Shown here: positions 33,292 through 42,524 of the stretch, piece after piece
Position numbering within the stretch: position 1 is the first letter of the stretch
Layout of the letters: every line of letters starts with the position of its first letter
NCBI RefSeq assembly: GCF_025567625.1
Contig: NZ_JAOQJC010000013.1
Span: forward strand, 1 to 64,000
Source of the DNA: Paenibacillus sp. J5C2022
Lineage (GTDB): Bacteria; Bacillota; Bacilli; Paenibacillales; Paenibacillaceae
Direction: 5' to 3'
Length of the DNA stretch: 64,000 bases
Translations under genes and position numbers: made by a program
Notes under the pieces: generated by a model
Database searches by the model: none
What the model was told of the DNA's origin: nothing
The model's input: only the letters and a program-made list of their open reading frames with translations

Positions 33292-34260
33292 TTAAGAGGA
33301 CGGGTGTGTACGGTGCCAATCCAATACGCTCTTAGCTGTAGCTTTATCCGTTATCAGGACATTCATCCAGCGACCTCGCAACGCGCACGCGATCGCTTCC
33401 ACCTTGTCCTTGCCGCTGGCAATCGCTACGACGTTCGGGATGCTGCGAAGATCCTCCACATCCAGCCCGATCATGCGGGATTCCGCTTCATATGGGATGC
33501 GTTCTCCGGCTTCGTTCAGGAACGAGCTGCATATGTTGGATACGGCGCCAAGCGACTGGACTTCATCGATCTCCTTGCGGCCGTAATAGCCGGACTGAAC
33601 GATAGCCGCTTTATCGGACACTTGTCCGATCCCGACCAATGCGACGTCAGCCCCTCTGGCCGTCTCCAGTACATTGGCAATCTCTTGCTCCTGCACGAAG
33701 TGATTCCTTGCTTCCTGTGAAGCGACGACAGCCGGCGCGTTAAGCAGCAGATAGCGCGCTTTCAACTTCTCGGCGAATATGCGCGTGTTGGAATTCGCAT
33801 GCCATGCCGCTCCTTCCGATCCCCAGCCGCCGACCATAGGCACGAATTGGACATTCTTCTTCACGCCCGGATTCATCTCCGCCCCGACGGAAGCGATCGT
33901 TCGTCCCGCCATAATGCCTACGACGTCGCGATCCCGGATAGCGCTTTCCAGCAGAGCGGAAGCCGCGCGGGCAAGCTGCAGGTCCGCGATGGACTGATCC
34001 GCATCCGGCGTATGGACGACGATGACATCCTTGATGCCGAACGTCTCGGATATTGCCCGTTCGTAAGTTTGCTCCTCCGAGAACGGATTTCGAATCGCGA
34101 TTTGCACGATGCCTTCGGATTTGGCCGCTGCCAGCATGCGGCTGATTTGCGGTCGGGAGATGCCGAGACGTTGTGAGATTTCCTGTTGGTTCATGCCGTC
34201 GATATAGTACAGTGTGCTAATTTTGACCAACAGTCTCGTTCTCTCCTGACTGATTTCCAT
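33292..34260 (-). CDS. SorC/DeoR-type transcriptional regulator
   Basis: A 322-residue SorC-family regulator, of the group that includes LsrR and DeoR of B. subtilis. The helix-turn-helix is MNQQEISQRLGISRPQISRMLAAAKSEG (23-50). The C-terminal sugar-phosphate-binding domain contains VVGIMAGRTIASVG and VALVGIGQVS. Such regulators normally leave the operator when a phosphorylated sugar binds. It is the first gene of the six-gene operon, so autoregulation is likely; two TGAAxA/TGTTC palindromes lie between its promoter and its start. GGGAGGGGG ten bases upstream supports ATG at 34260. Confidence 0.92.
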   Translation of the reverse strand: MEISQERTRLLVKISTLYYIDGMNQQEISQRLGISRPQISRMLAAAKSEGIVQIAIRNPFSEEQTYERAISETFGIKDVIVVHTPDADQSIADLQLARAASALLESAIRDRDVVGIMAGRTIASVGAEMNPGVKKNVQFVPMVGGWGSEGAAWHANSNTRIFAEKLKARYLLLNAPAVVASQEARNHFVQEQEIANVLETARGADVALVGIGQVSDKAAIVQSGYYGRKEIDEVQSLGAVSNICSSFLNEAGERIPYEAESRMIGLDVEDLRSIPNVVAIASGKDKVEAIACALRGRWMNVLITDKATAKSVLDWHRTHPSS

Positions 34261-34282
34261 TCCTGTATACCCCCTCCCAGCT

Positions 34283-34314
34283 TGAACAAATGTTCATAGC
34301 TGAAATACTGTTCG
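34283..34314. promoter_or_regulatory. paired operator palindromes for the SorC-type regulator
   Basis: TGAACAAATGTTCA (34283-34296) is a 14-bp inverted repeat. TGAAATACTGTTCG (34301-34314) matches it at 10 of 14 positions, centre to centre 18 bp. Both lie just downstream of the -10 element of the regulator operon, a repressor position. Additional TGTTCA/TGTTCT half-sites occur between this promoter and the divergent DUF2935 gene. Confidence 0.6.
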
Positions 34315-34321
34315 TGTGATC

Positions 34322-34350
34322 ATTATATACTGTCTAGCAAGCGTTTGCAA
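34322..34350 (-). promoter_or_regulatory. promoter of the sorC-rbs-trpA-like-kinase operon
   Basis: On the minus strand, TTGCAA (34345-34350) and TATAAT (34322-34327) are separated by 17 bases. This near-perfect vegetative promoter is about 60 bases upstream of the regulator gene and would drive all six genes down to 27459. Confidence 0.75.
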
Positions 34351-34478
34351 GAACATTTTTTCAGGCGCGAGAAATTGTTCAGTCGGCACTGTTCTCACAA
34401 TGGCGCTCCTAACCGAATAACCACTGCAGATCACGAATATGTTTATAAAAACTGTTCACGAGACAGGAGGAATAATGA

Positions 34479-35279
34479 TTGACCAATGCATTTGTTTCCC
34501 GCTCGCTGGATGAAGTCCGCTTTTGGTCTCGCATAATGAAAGAACACTCTCTTTTCCTTAAATTGGGGTTCAGATGCGAAGACACTCAATTAATCCAAGA
34601 AGCCAATCAGTTTTATGGCATCTTCGAGGAGATTGAGGGTAAGTCACATGCATTCAATATCGAATCCGATCCTGAACAGATCAGACGATTTAATGTAGAA
34701 GTCCATACGGCAACTTCGCATATTTGGGCTTTCAAACGCAAAATACTAGGACTCGTCCTAACATGCCAAATGCCGGGTGCCAACAACTTCCCGCTATTGA
34801 TTGATCATACTAGCAGAGAAGCCAACTACTTCAGAAACAGATTGGAAGAGCTGAACAATGGCAAGCTGATCCCTCTTCCTGATGCCATTATTAATGAAAA
34901 TGTCTTCTTCTTGCGCATTATGGCCGATCATGCCAAATTCATCGGTCACCTGTTAGACCCCTCTGAAAGGCAGCTGGTCGAGCAAGCCAGAGATTTCAGC
35001 CACGATTTTGATCAGTTGCTGTTCCAGGCAAGGGATCTTGATTCTATGCGCCCCCAATCGCAGACAAAGCCGCTTATGGATCAATTTTTGGATCAAAACC
35101 GTGTATCCGTTACATCGCTCCGCGATTTTAAAAAGGCTGCGAAGGATTTAATAGAGGCTTGTCGCATTAAAAGTCTCATTCCGCCCCTGCTTGCGGATCA
35201 TGTATTCCGTGAAGCTGAGAGGTTCCTTGAAATTATTGATTTGTTCGAGGCGAGTCTATCTGGCGTACAATCCGGATAA
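34479..35279 (+). CDS. DUF2935 family protein
   Basis: A 266-residue all-helical protein matching DUF2935, a two-repeat four-helix-bundle family common in Bacilli. Each half has a WSRIMKEHSLFL or FFLRIMADHAKFIGHLLD helix, with His and Glu positions suited to binding metal (EHSLF in the first, DHAKF in the second). The family's function is not established. The start is TTG at 34479 with AGGAGG nine bases upstream. It is transcribed alone, divergently from the SorC operon, and ends at a bidirectional terminator. Confidence 0.87.
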   Translation: MTNAFVSRSLDEVRFWSRIMKEHSLFLKLGFRCEDTQLIQEANQFYGIFEEIEGKSHAFNIESDPEQIRRFNVEVHTATSHIWAFKRKILGLVLTCQMPGANNFPLLIDHTSREANYFRNRLEELNNGKLIPLPDAIINENVFFLRIMADHAKFIGHLLDPSERQLVEQARDFSHDFDQLLFQARDLDSMRPQSQTKPLMDQFLDQNRVSVTSLRDFKKAAKDLIEACRIKSLIPPLLADHVFREAERFLEIIDLFEASLSGVQSG

Positions 35280-35302
35280 CCCGGCGGATAAGCTCAATGC
35301 AT

Positions 35303-35340
35303 GAAAAAGCTGTCGGAACCAAGGTTCTGACAGCTTTTCA
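35303..35340. terminator. bidirectional terminator
   Basis: AAAAGCTGTCGGAACC and GGTTCTGACAGCTTTT form a 16-bp stem with one wobble pair and a 2-nt loop, with A and T runs at both ends. It lies between the converging DUF2935 gene and the LplA-like gene and would serve both. Confidence 0.88.
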
Positions 35341-35341
35341 T

Positions 35342-36901
35342 CTATTTCACACTATTCATCGCCCGTTCGTGTGCCGTCTGATGCATATCAACCAGCTTGC
35401 CCACTCCGAGATCCTCCATGCTCTTCACATAGCTGTCCCAGCGATCGAAGCTTTGCTCGCCCAATATGAAGTTGGCGACATTCTGCTCCGTCTGCTTGGT
35501 GACCGTATCATTCAAGGTTGAGCTTTCATCGATCTCATCGGCCGTCAGAGCAGGCAATGGCTGGATCGGGCTATCATACTGTCTCGCCTCGTCATACGCC
35601 GCCCTAAGCTCGTCTGACGCCAGCGACAGATGCGCATCGTAGTCGAACCAAGCGTATGTGCCATTCGTCGAGATGCCGGTCTGCTTGCGGAATTCCGATA
35701 CATCCTTATATTGATCCACAATCTTCTTCTGTCCATTCTCGACGGTGTACGTCACGCCTTCCTTGCCCCAGCTGGCCAGGTCCCGTCCTTCCTCGGAGAA
35801 GAAGAAGTCCATATAGGCCATAATATGTTCGATCTGATCGGACGTCGAAGCGACGGCCAATGCTGCTTGAAGAGCCGATGCGTGGGGATTAAGCTGCCCG
35901 CCTCCAGGCCCGGCAGGCGGCGCCATATGCTTCATGTTGAAGGAAGCATTCTGCTCGCGCAGCGGCACATTGAAGAAGTCGAGACGTCCAATGTAGTCCA
36001 CCGTTATGAACGACTTGTCGGTCGAGATCAAATCCTGCCACGCCTTCGTATCCAGCGTCAGGAAATCGGGAGGAATAAGTCCTTCTTCATAGAACTTGTT
36101 CAGATAAGTCAGCATCGTCTTGTATTGGTCTTCTGTCGGGCCGTAGCTCCACTCGCCGGCCTTGTCGTTATAGTAGACACCGTGACTTGTGTTGAAGCCT
36201 GCCCCGATATTGATAAGCCGACTGAAGCCGCCCCGGAAGACGAACGGATAGCTGTCGGGATACAGCCCTTTCAAATGCTTCAACGTCTCATACAGCTCGT
36301 CATAGCTGTTCGGAACCTGAAGGCCGTGCTCCTTGAATATGTCTTCCCGGTACATCCAAATCATCCGATTCGTCTCGCTGATTCCTTCATTGGGGAACAT
36401 ATACATCTTGCCGTCGGCGCTGAGCGCCGCTTGCGACGCTTCGGGATGCTCCTCCATCCACCTCTTCAAGTTCGGCATGACGTCGATATAGTCCAGTATG
36501 TTGGCGAAGGCGCCGTCGCTGCCATGCTTGTTGGCCGTCTCGTACGAATGCATGAACATCAGATCGGGCAGATTGCCGCTGGCGATCGTCAAGCTGAGCG
36601 CCTCATTCATCTTGCCCGCTGGCACTTCTACATCCAGCTTCACATTCGTCTTCTCTTCAATCAGATCCCATACGAGCCACTCCGGATCGTACGGCCAGCT
36701 GGCATGCGACTCCACCAGCATGGTGAACGTTCGCTTCTTCGGGCTCTTGGCCGGCGCCGGATCCGACGTTTGGGCCGGTTTATTTCCTTCTGGCGCAGCT
36801 GTGCCGGAAGAGGGTTCATTGTTCATGTTAGAAGAAGAGCAAGCAGCTACTAGCGACAATGACAACAGAAGCGTTAAGAGCAAATAGCCTGTTTTTTTCA
36901 C
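35342..36901 (-). CDS. family 1 solute-binding lipoprotein (LplA type)
   Basis: A 519-residue sugar-binding lipoprotein with lipobox VAAC at Cys21, followed by a Ser/Pro/Ala-rich linker. The length and the core (ASGNLPDLMFM, ADGKMYMFPNEG) match the LplA/YtcQ-type binding proteins of Paenibacillus and B. subtilis, which bind oligosaccharides outside the membrane. It is the last gene of a permease-permease-binding protein operon and lies beside a divergent membrane AraC-type regulator. Confidence 0.92.
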   Translation of the reverse strand: MKKTGYLLLTLLLSLSLVAACSSSNMNNEPSSGTAAPEGNKPAQTSDPAPAKSPKKRTFTMLVESHASWPYDPEWLVWDLIEEKTNVKLDVEVPAGKMNEALSLTIASGNLPDLMFMHSYETANKHGSDGAFANILDYIDVMPNLKRWMEEHPEASQAALSADGKMYMFPNEGISETNRMIWMYREDIFKEHGLQVPNSYDELYETLKHLKGLYPDSYPFVFRGGFSRLINIGAGFNTSHGVYYNDKAGEWSYGPTEDQYKTMLTYLNKFYEEGLIPPDFLTLDTKAWQDLISTDKSFITVDYIGRLDFFNVPLREQNASFNMKHMAPPAGPGGGQLNPHASALQAALAVASTSDQIEHIMAYMDFFFSEEGRDLASWGKEGVTYTVENGQKKIVDQYKDVSEFRKQTGISTNGTYAWFDYDAHLSLASDELRAAYDEARQYDSPIQPLPALTADEIDESSTLNDTVTKQTEQNVANFILGEQSFDRWDSYVKSMEDLGVGKLVDMHQTAHERAMNSVK

Positions 36902-36929
36902 GGATCATCATTCTCCTTGTCTGTATGAG

Positions 36930-37796
36930 TTAGCCTTTCACCGAACCAATCATAACCCCTTTGACGAAATACTTCTGAATAAACGGATACACGAGCAAAA
37001 TCGGCAGCGTCGATACAAGGATCGTCGTAAACTTTAATGATTCTTCAACAATGAGCTGATCACCTCCCACACTGGTTACATCACCGTTATTGATCTGGCC
37101 GGCAAGCACAATATTGCGCAGCACCACCTGCAGCGGGTACAGATCGGAATCTCTCAAGTACAGCAGCGCCTGATAGAAATTGTTCCAGATGCCGACCGCA
37201 TAGAACAGTCCGATCGTCGCCAGAACGGCTTTCGACAGCGGCAATACAATCCGCAGGAAGATGCCGAATTCCGACAGACCGTCGATACGGCCGGATTCCT
37301 CCAGCTCTGTAGGGAAAGCCTGAAAAAACGTGCGCATAATGATCAGATTCCAAGTGCTGACCGCTCCGGGAAGCACCATCGCCCAAAAGCTGTCCATCAG
37401 GCCGACGCCCTTCACAACGAGAAAAGTAGGAATCATTCCGCCGCTGAAAAACATGGTAAATACGATCAGCATCATAAAGGCTTTGCTCCCCCACATCTCC
37501 CGCTTGGAGATGGCATAGCCTCCGAGCGAGGTGACAGCCAGCGCGACGCAAGTGCCCACGACTGTATACAGGATCGTATTGACGTAAGCGGTAGAGATGC
37601 GCGGATCGTTCAGCACCATCCTGTACATCTCCAGATTGAAGCCCTTCGGCCACAGCCATACCTCGCCCTTCATCACATAGATGTCTTTGCTAACCGATAC
37701 CGCCAGCATATAGAGGAACGGATACAAGGTGACGATGACGAGCAGCAACAGGACGATCGTATTGACTGCCATGAACCAGGTTATGCGATTATTCAT
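36930..37796 (-). CDS. carbohydrate ABC transporter permease (YtcP/LplC type)
   Basis: A 288-residue MalG-class permease with six helices. The N-terminal helix (about 10-32) ends in PFLYMLAVSVSKD, the EAA loop is EESGRIDGLSEFGIFLRIVLPLSK, and the C-terminus is VYPFIQKYFVKGVMIGSVKG, the family's hallmark tail. It pairs with the LplB-like permease. No ATPase is encoded here; these systems share a general MsmX-type ATPase made elsewhere. Confidence 0.94.
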   Translation of the reverse strand: MNNRITWFMAVNTIVLLLLVIVTLYPFLYMLAVSVSKDIYVMKGEVWLWPKGFNLEMYRMVLNDPRISTAYVNTILYTVVGTCVALAVTSLGGYAISKREMWGSKAFMMLIVFTMFFSGGMIPTFLVVKGVGLMDSFWAMVLPGAVSTWNLIIMRTFFQAFPTELEESGRIDGLSEFGIFLRIVLPLSKAVLATIGLFYAVGIWNNFYQALLYLRDSDLYPLQVVLRNIVLAGQINNGDVTSVGGDQLIVEESLKFTTILVSTLPILLVYPFIQKYFVKGVMIGSVKG

Positions 37797-37808
37797 TGTT
37801 GATCCCCC

Positions 37809-38768
37809 CTACCATAAGCTCGTGCCGCCGATTCTGCGGCTTCCCCAGTTGGCGCCATAGATCAGAACGAGGCTGATCAATCCCGTGAACAGGTCGATTG
37901 CGGTCGCATAGCTGTAATTGCCGCTGATGATGCCCGTTCGATATACATAAGTGCCAATGACATCCGCTGTCTCATAGGTGGCGGGATTGTATAGCAGGAA
38001 CACCTTCTCAAATCCGATCTCCAGCACTCGCCCGATGTTCAAAATCAGCAAAATGACGATGGTCGGAGCGATGCCGGGCAGCGTCACGTATAATGTCTGC
38101 TTCCATCGGCTGGCTCCGTCGATTCGAGCCGCTTCATACAGCTGGGGATCAATCGCCGTAAGCGCTGCCAAGTAGATGATCGTCTCCCACCCCACATGCT
38201 GCCAAATGTCGGATACGACGTAGATGCCGCGGAAATAGCCGGGGTCCATCAAAAAATTGATCGGTTCAAAACCTAACGACTGTATCGCTTTGTTCACAAT
38301 TCCCGACGAAGGGGACAGAAACATGACGACCATTCCCGCCGCAACAACGTTGGACAGAAAATGAGGCAAGTAGCTGACGGTCTGCACGAACCGCTTCCAT
38401 ATGCCGCTGGTCACTTCATTAAGCAGCAGCGCCAATAGGATGGGTGCCGGAAATCCAAAAACAAGATTGTAGAACCCTAGCAGGAACGTGTTGCGCAATA
38501 GGACGAGAAAATCAGGGCTGTTAAAAAATAGCAGGTAATACTTGAAACCCGCCCAATCGCTAGCCCATATCCCCTTGAACAGACTGTAATCCTTAAAGGA
38601 GATGACGATCCCGAACATGGGCAAGTATTTAAAGATCACGTAATAAAGTAGACACGGCAAAAACATGATCAATAAATACTTGCTCCTTGCAAAACTGAGC
38701 GTACGGCCACTCCTTCCTGCTTTCATGCCGCTTGCACGCGATTGCGGAATTGCTTCGGATGTTGACAT
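37809..38768 (-). CDS. carbohydrate ABC transporter permease (LplB type)
   Basis: A 319-residue MalF-class permease. The KYLLIMFLPCLLYYVIFKYLPMFG first helix, the EAA loop YEAARIDGASRWKQTLYVTLPGI and six helices in total are those of LplB/YteP proteins. ATG at 38768 has AAGGAG eight bases upstream; two codons upstream in frame lack spacing. First gene of the importer operon, facing the divergent AraC-type regulator. Confidence 0.94.
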   Translation of the reverse strand: MSTSEAIPQSRASGMKAGRSGRTLSFARSKYLLIMFLPCLLYYVIFKYLPMFGIVISFKDYSLFKGIWASDWAGFKYYLLFFNSPDFLVLLRNTFLLGFYNLVFGFPAPILLALLLNEVTSGIWKRFVQTVSYLPHFLSNVVAAGMVVMFLSPSSGIVNKAIQSLGFEPINFLMDPGYFRGIYVVSDIWQHVGWETIIYLAALTAIDPQLYEAARIDGASRWKQTLYVTLPGIAPTIVILLILNIGRVLEIGFEKVFLLYNPATYETADVIGTYVYRTGIISGNYSYATAIDLFTGLISLVLIYGANWGSRRIGGTSLW

Positions 38769-38810
38769 GAGCAAAGCTCCTTACGTTTGTTATTGGCTGG
38801 CGATGCCCTC

Positions 38811-38839
38811 ATTGTAGAGGGACCGAACGCCGAAATCCA
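38811..38839 (-). promoter_or_regulatory. possible promoter of the LplB-YtcP-LplA operon
   Basis: TACAAT (38811-38816 on the minus strand) lies 17 bases from TGGATT (38834-38839). The -10 is good and the -35 poor, as expected for a promoter that needs the divergent AraC-type activator. Confidence 0.45.
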
Positions 38840-39022
38840 TTGTCGGTATTTCATTTTTATCCCGTTATAACGGCATTTCCCGTAATATGATGATAGATAT
38901 GAAAAAGTGACACAGCACCCACTAGCTTCCATACTTTACAAAGAACGATCGTTTCATTAATCTAAAATGAGCCGCTAATGCACGATAGGGCGTAAGACAT
39001 CACGAGGGAAGGATGGATCGGC

Positions 39023-41188
39023 ATGCTAAAGAAAGCGTTGCAGCTTGCGCGCGGTAAAACGAACTCCATTTTGCTTCGATTAACGTTCAGCTTCCTGGCC
39101 ATCATTATCATGCTGGTGTCGTTCAACTTCTTCTCCATCGCCTTCTCCAGACAGAGCGCCAAAGAAGATGTGATGCAGTATAACATGACGAATCTGAACC
39201 ATACGACCGACAACTACGAGAAGCATTTCGAGCTGATCAAGAGCTTGCTGGTCCGGTTCTATTTCAGCGACAATGTGCGCACGCTAGCCAACAATCAAGC
39301 AGATCGAAATTACACCACTGTGTACAAGACATACCGCGACATCGGCACGCTTCTGTCCAACCCGCTTCTTTATGTGGACAATCTTATTCTGCATTTCCAG
39401 CTTGACGGATTTGTCCTGGACAAAAACACAAGCATGAAAGCAGATTCATATTTTTCTAAGCTTTATGGAAGCAAGCGCTACCCCGTCACCTTCTGGAGCG
39501 ACCAGTTCCAAGAACCCTTCAGCTACAAGCTGCTGCCCGAGGACGCATTCACCGAGCAGGATTTATACGGCAATCGGTCGCTCGTTGGCCAATATATGCC
39601 GCTGCTGATCAAAATTCATTTCCAGAACAGCTTTTATATGATCGCCTTAATCGATGGAAAGGAGCTTTTCAATCAATTTCACAACTCCATTAACGATCAC
39701 TTCTACATATTGAACCCTGATGGAGAAGTCATCTTCTACTCTGGTGACGGAAGTCCAGCCGATCTCCCTGTACTGGAGTCCGGAGAATCCGTTACGCCAT
39801 ACAACGGCAGCTACTACTTTCATAAGAAGGGGGCCGCAACGGGATACACCTATGTCAACGTCGTACCTGATGAGAGCATTGCTGCGAACAAGCGGCTTAA
39901 TCTGACACTTGTCACGCTACTCATCGTATCGGTTATCATCAGCGTGGCCGTCTCGATCCTGCTCAGCCTCCGGCTGAATCATCCTATCAAGCGCATGCTG
40001 CAGCTGCATGCGACGATCCGCGAGGATCTGGCCAAGAAGAACGCGATGCTGCAGGATTACGCCTATATGACCCGATTGAAGAAAATAAAAAATCGGCTGC
40101 CGGACATTAAGGAGCTGGTGCTCGCCAAAAAATCGTACCGCTTCATTCTGTTCGAGCTGACGATGAAAACGCCGGCCTACGACCACCCGGAAGCGGAGCA
40201 GCGCTGGGCGTTGTCCGTCAAGGAATTCATTCATCATGCCATGTCGCAGCATTACAAGGATTCCATGACGCTGCAGATGGAGCATAATCAAGTACTGACC
40301 ATCCTCTCTGCTGAGCCTGCCGAACTTGAGCATGCACTAGCCGTACTGGAGGAGATGCGGCCCATATTCGATATCGACAAGGAGCATGGCTTCCTTGCCA
40401 TCTCCGTCAGCTCGATCTATCACGACGCCCTGGAGCTGCATGCCGCATATGAAGAGGCGCTTCAATTGAACCAGCGAAGGCTGCTGCTGGATGAGACACA
40501 GATTATCCTGCCCCGTTCCATCGGCAAAGATGATCCTTACCCCGTATGGCCGCTGCAGGAGAGCGAATTCGACGTTCATTTGAAGGCGGGCAACCTGAAG
40601 GAACTGGAGCAGCAAGTGTCACGCGTTCTTCACGGCATGTACAGACGCAAGGACTCCGTGGGAAGGATATATACGTTCGCAGAAATGCTGGTCAACCGGG
40701 TCGTCCATACGCTGTACGGACTCCGGCTGGACATTGCAACGCTGGGCCATCCCATGGCGGACATTCGTCAATGCTATAGCGTTAGGGAGCTGGAATCCTT
40801 CCTTGCGGACTGGCTCTCCCAAGCTGTTTCGATCATTCGGGAGGGACAGGACAAGCGGGATCATATCGCCGATTTTGTGCTGGAATATGTCAGAGAACAT
40901 TATGCGGAGGATATTACGCTGGAGCATGTAGCGGAGAAGCTGCACATATCGGGCGGTTATCTGTCTACTTACTTCAAGGACAAGACGGGCAAGAACTTCA
41001 TCGACTATGTCCACGAGGTTCGCATCGACAAGGCGAAGGAGGTGCTCTCAGGCAGTGTTATGAAGATTCAGGACATCGCGAAGGAGGCGGGCTATCACAA
41101 TATGAACAGCTTTCACCGCATGTTCAAGAAATTCACAGGCTGCACGCCAAGCGAATATCGCAAGCAATCGATGAGACAAGCCGAATAA
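39023..41188 (+). CDS. membrane-bound AraC family regulator
   Basis: A 721-residue one-protein sensor-regulator. A TM helix at about 18-40 and another near 296-318 bracket an extracellular dCache-like sensing domain. A linker and middle domain follow, and the C-terminus is an AraC-type pair of helix-turn-helix motifs from about residue 613 (LEHVAEKLHISGGYLSTYFKDKTG and IQDIAKEAGYHNMNSFHRMFKKFTG). This architecture replaces a two-component system for LplABC-type importers in Paenibacillus. It probably senses a sugar or its binding protein and activates the divergent operon. It starts with an ATG at 39023 after GGGAAGGATGG. Confidence 0.93.
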   Translation: MLKKALQLARGKTNSILLRLTFSFLAIIIMLVSFNFFSIAFSRQSAKEDVMQYNMTNLNHTTDNYEKHFELIKSLLVRFYFSDNVRTLANNQADRNYTTVYKTYRDIGTLLSNPLLYVDNLILHFQLDGFVLDKNTSMKADSYFSKLYGSKRYPVTFWSDQFQEPFSYKLLPEDAFTEQDLYGNRSLVGQYMPLLIKIHFQNSFYMIALIDGKELFNQFHNSINDHFYILNPDGEVIFYSGDGSPADLPVLESGESVTPYNGSYYFHKKGAATGYTYVNVVPDESIAANKRLNLTLVTLLIVSVIISVAVSILLSLRLNHPIKRMLQLHATIREDLAKKNAMLQDYAYMTRLKKIKNRLPDIKELVLAKKSYRFILFELTMKTPAYDHPEAEQRWALSVKEFIHHAMSQHYKDSMTLQMEHNQVLTILSAEPAELEHALAVLEEMRPIFDIDKEHGFLAISVSSIYHDALELHAAYEEALQLNQRRLLLDETQIILPRSIGKDDPYPVWPLQESEFDVHLKAGNLKELEQQVSRVLHGMYRRKDSVGRIYTFAEMLVNRVVHTLYGLRLDIATLGHPMADIRQCYSVRELESFLADWLSQAVSIIREGQDKRDHIADFVLEYVREHYAEDITLEHVAEKLHISGGYLSTYFKDKTGKNFIDYVHEVRIDKAKEVLSGSVMKIQDIAKEAGYHNMNSFHRMFKKFTGCTPSEYRKQSMRQAE

Positions 41189-41194
41189 AGGTAC

Positions 41195-41234
41195 AAAAAA
41201 CATCCCTCAGAATGCCAGAAGCCTCTGAGGGATG
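41195..41234 (-). terminator. terminator after the FAD enzyme gene
   Basis: CATCCCTCAGA and TCTGAGGGATG form a perfect 11-bp stem with a 12-nt loop, followed on the minus strand by six T residues. It ends the three-gene glycan operon; the hairpin also lies 12 bases past the stop of the converging AraC-type gene. Confidence 0.85.
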
Positions 41235-41260
41235 GTAGGTAGTTGATCGATATATCAGCC

Positions 41261-42523
41261 TCAAGCCGTTGTCACGCTCGGGCTTAGCTGACCCGCCAGA
41301 TCAAGCGCCTGTCGCATGTCTTCATGCTGACTGGACCAATGCCAGCTTCCGTAGCGGCCAATGCTGTATATGTCATGCTGCCGCAAATAATCGCATATCT
41401 TCGATGTCGCATTTACGTTAGGCAGGCAATAATTGTGTTCCAAATAGATCGGCATCATTACGAGAATATCGGACCGGCACCGAATGAAGCCCAGCTCGAT
41501 CAATTCATCCACAATGGTCGGAATCAGCTCGAGCGCTTCCTTCTCGCAAGTGAAATGAAGCGGAGAGCATTCCACGTACATCGATGCGCAGCCCTCCGGT
41601 GCCAATTGCCGCTGAACGTGACTGTAGAAGCCGACGCGATAAAATCGCTTGGTTATATCAGGGACATATACCCAATCCGTATTTTGATATGGCGTCATCC
41701 CGTTTTCCTTTATGCCCAAATTCAAAATAAAACCTTGGCTGGAGCGAAGTTCGCGCGATAACGCGAGTATCCCTGGATCGACATCGACAATGCGTTGCAC
41801 CAACTGGGGCAAAGGCATCGTGGAGACTAGCTTGTCCCAATGCACGAACTTCCCGTTGGCGATTAACGTCTTGCCGCCGGCATCAATAGCGGTTACAGGA
41901 GTATTCATCGCGACGGGAAGCCCCTTGGACAAATGCCTGGGAATACCTGCGGCACCCGCATCGAATGCCGGATAATAAAATTCCCGATTATAGCCCGATG
42001 AACGATTCAGCCGCACATTCCTCACTGTATCAAAGTACCCGATCTCAATTCGGGATAAATCCATCTCACCATACATCTTCCGATTATAATCGCGAAAGAA
42101 AGACTGATATAAGGTGTTGCCGTAGGAGGCCATCAGAAATTCCTCATAGTTCGACGGCTTGCTTCCCGCAGCGGTGGACTGTTGAAGCTCCTGAGCCACA
42201 GCCTTCACAAAAGCCGGATCGGGCGATTCGTCAAAGCTTGCTTGAATCGGAAAGTCATAGAGCCGCCCGTTCAGCAGGACATGCGCTTGTCGTTCATGTC
42301 TGATGAGCGGCAAGCCGTGCAGCAGATGCATGATCTCCGGACTGCTCTCAAGATGAAACCAATGGCCCCCAGTATCAAATATGAACGATCCGTTGCTCGA
42401 ATTAACGGCATAGGAACCTGCTTTCCCGCCGATAACGGACGACGCCTCCATGACGATTGCATCTCCATGAGCCTTCGCAAATGCGAGGCCAGTCACTCCT
42501 GCCCCAATCACATGTGTGCGCAT
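41261..42523 (-). CDS. FAD-dependent oxidoreductase, UDP-galactopyranose mutase/amine oxidase-like
   Basis: A 420-residue flavoprotein. The dinucleotide-binding loop GAGVTG (7-12) and the conserved GGKAGSY and FDTGGHWFHL segments place it in the amine-oxidase/protoporphyrinogen oxidase/UDP-galactopyranose mutase group. The reaction is not readable; the neighbours (a TagO-type transferase and a GT4) suggest modification of a sugar or lipid-linked sugar. ATG at 42523 follows the GT4 stop by one base with GGAGGAGG nearby, preferred to a start six codons upstream. Last gene of the operon. Confidence 0.8.
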   Translation of the reverse strand: MRTHVIGAGVTGLAFAKAHGDAIVMEASSVIGGKAGSYAVNSSNGSFIFDTGGHWFHLESSPEIMHLLHGLPLIRHERQAHVLLNGRLYDFPIQASFDESPDPAFVKAVAQELQQSTAAGSKPSNYEEFLMASYGNTLYQSFFRDYNRKMYGEMDLSRIEIGYFDTVRNVRLNRSSGYNREFYYPAFDAGAAGIPRHLSKGLPVAMNTPVTAIDAGGKTLIANGKFVHWDKLVSTMPLPQLVQRIVDVDPGILALSRELRSSQGFILNLGIKENGMTPYQNTDWVYVPDITKRFYRVGFYSHVQRQLAPEGCASMYVECSPLHFTCEKEALELIPTIVDELIELGFIRCRSDILVMMPIYLEHNYCLPNVNATSKICDYLRQHDIYSIGRYGSWHWSSQHEDMRQALDLAGQLSPSVTTA

Positions 42524-42524
42524 C

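Noticed and set aside
35630..36853. 407-codon plus-strand ORF
   Set aside because: Antisense to the LplA-type lipoprotein gene.
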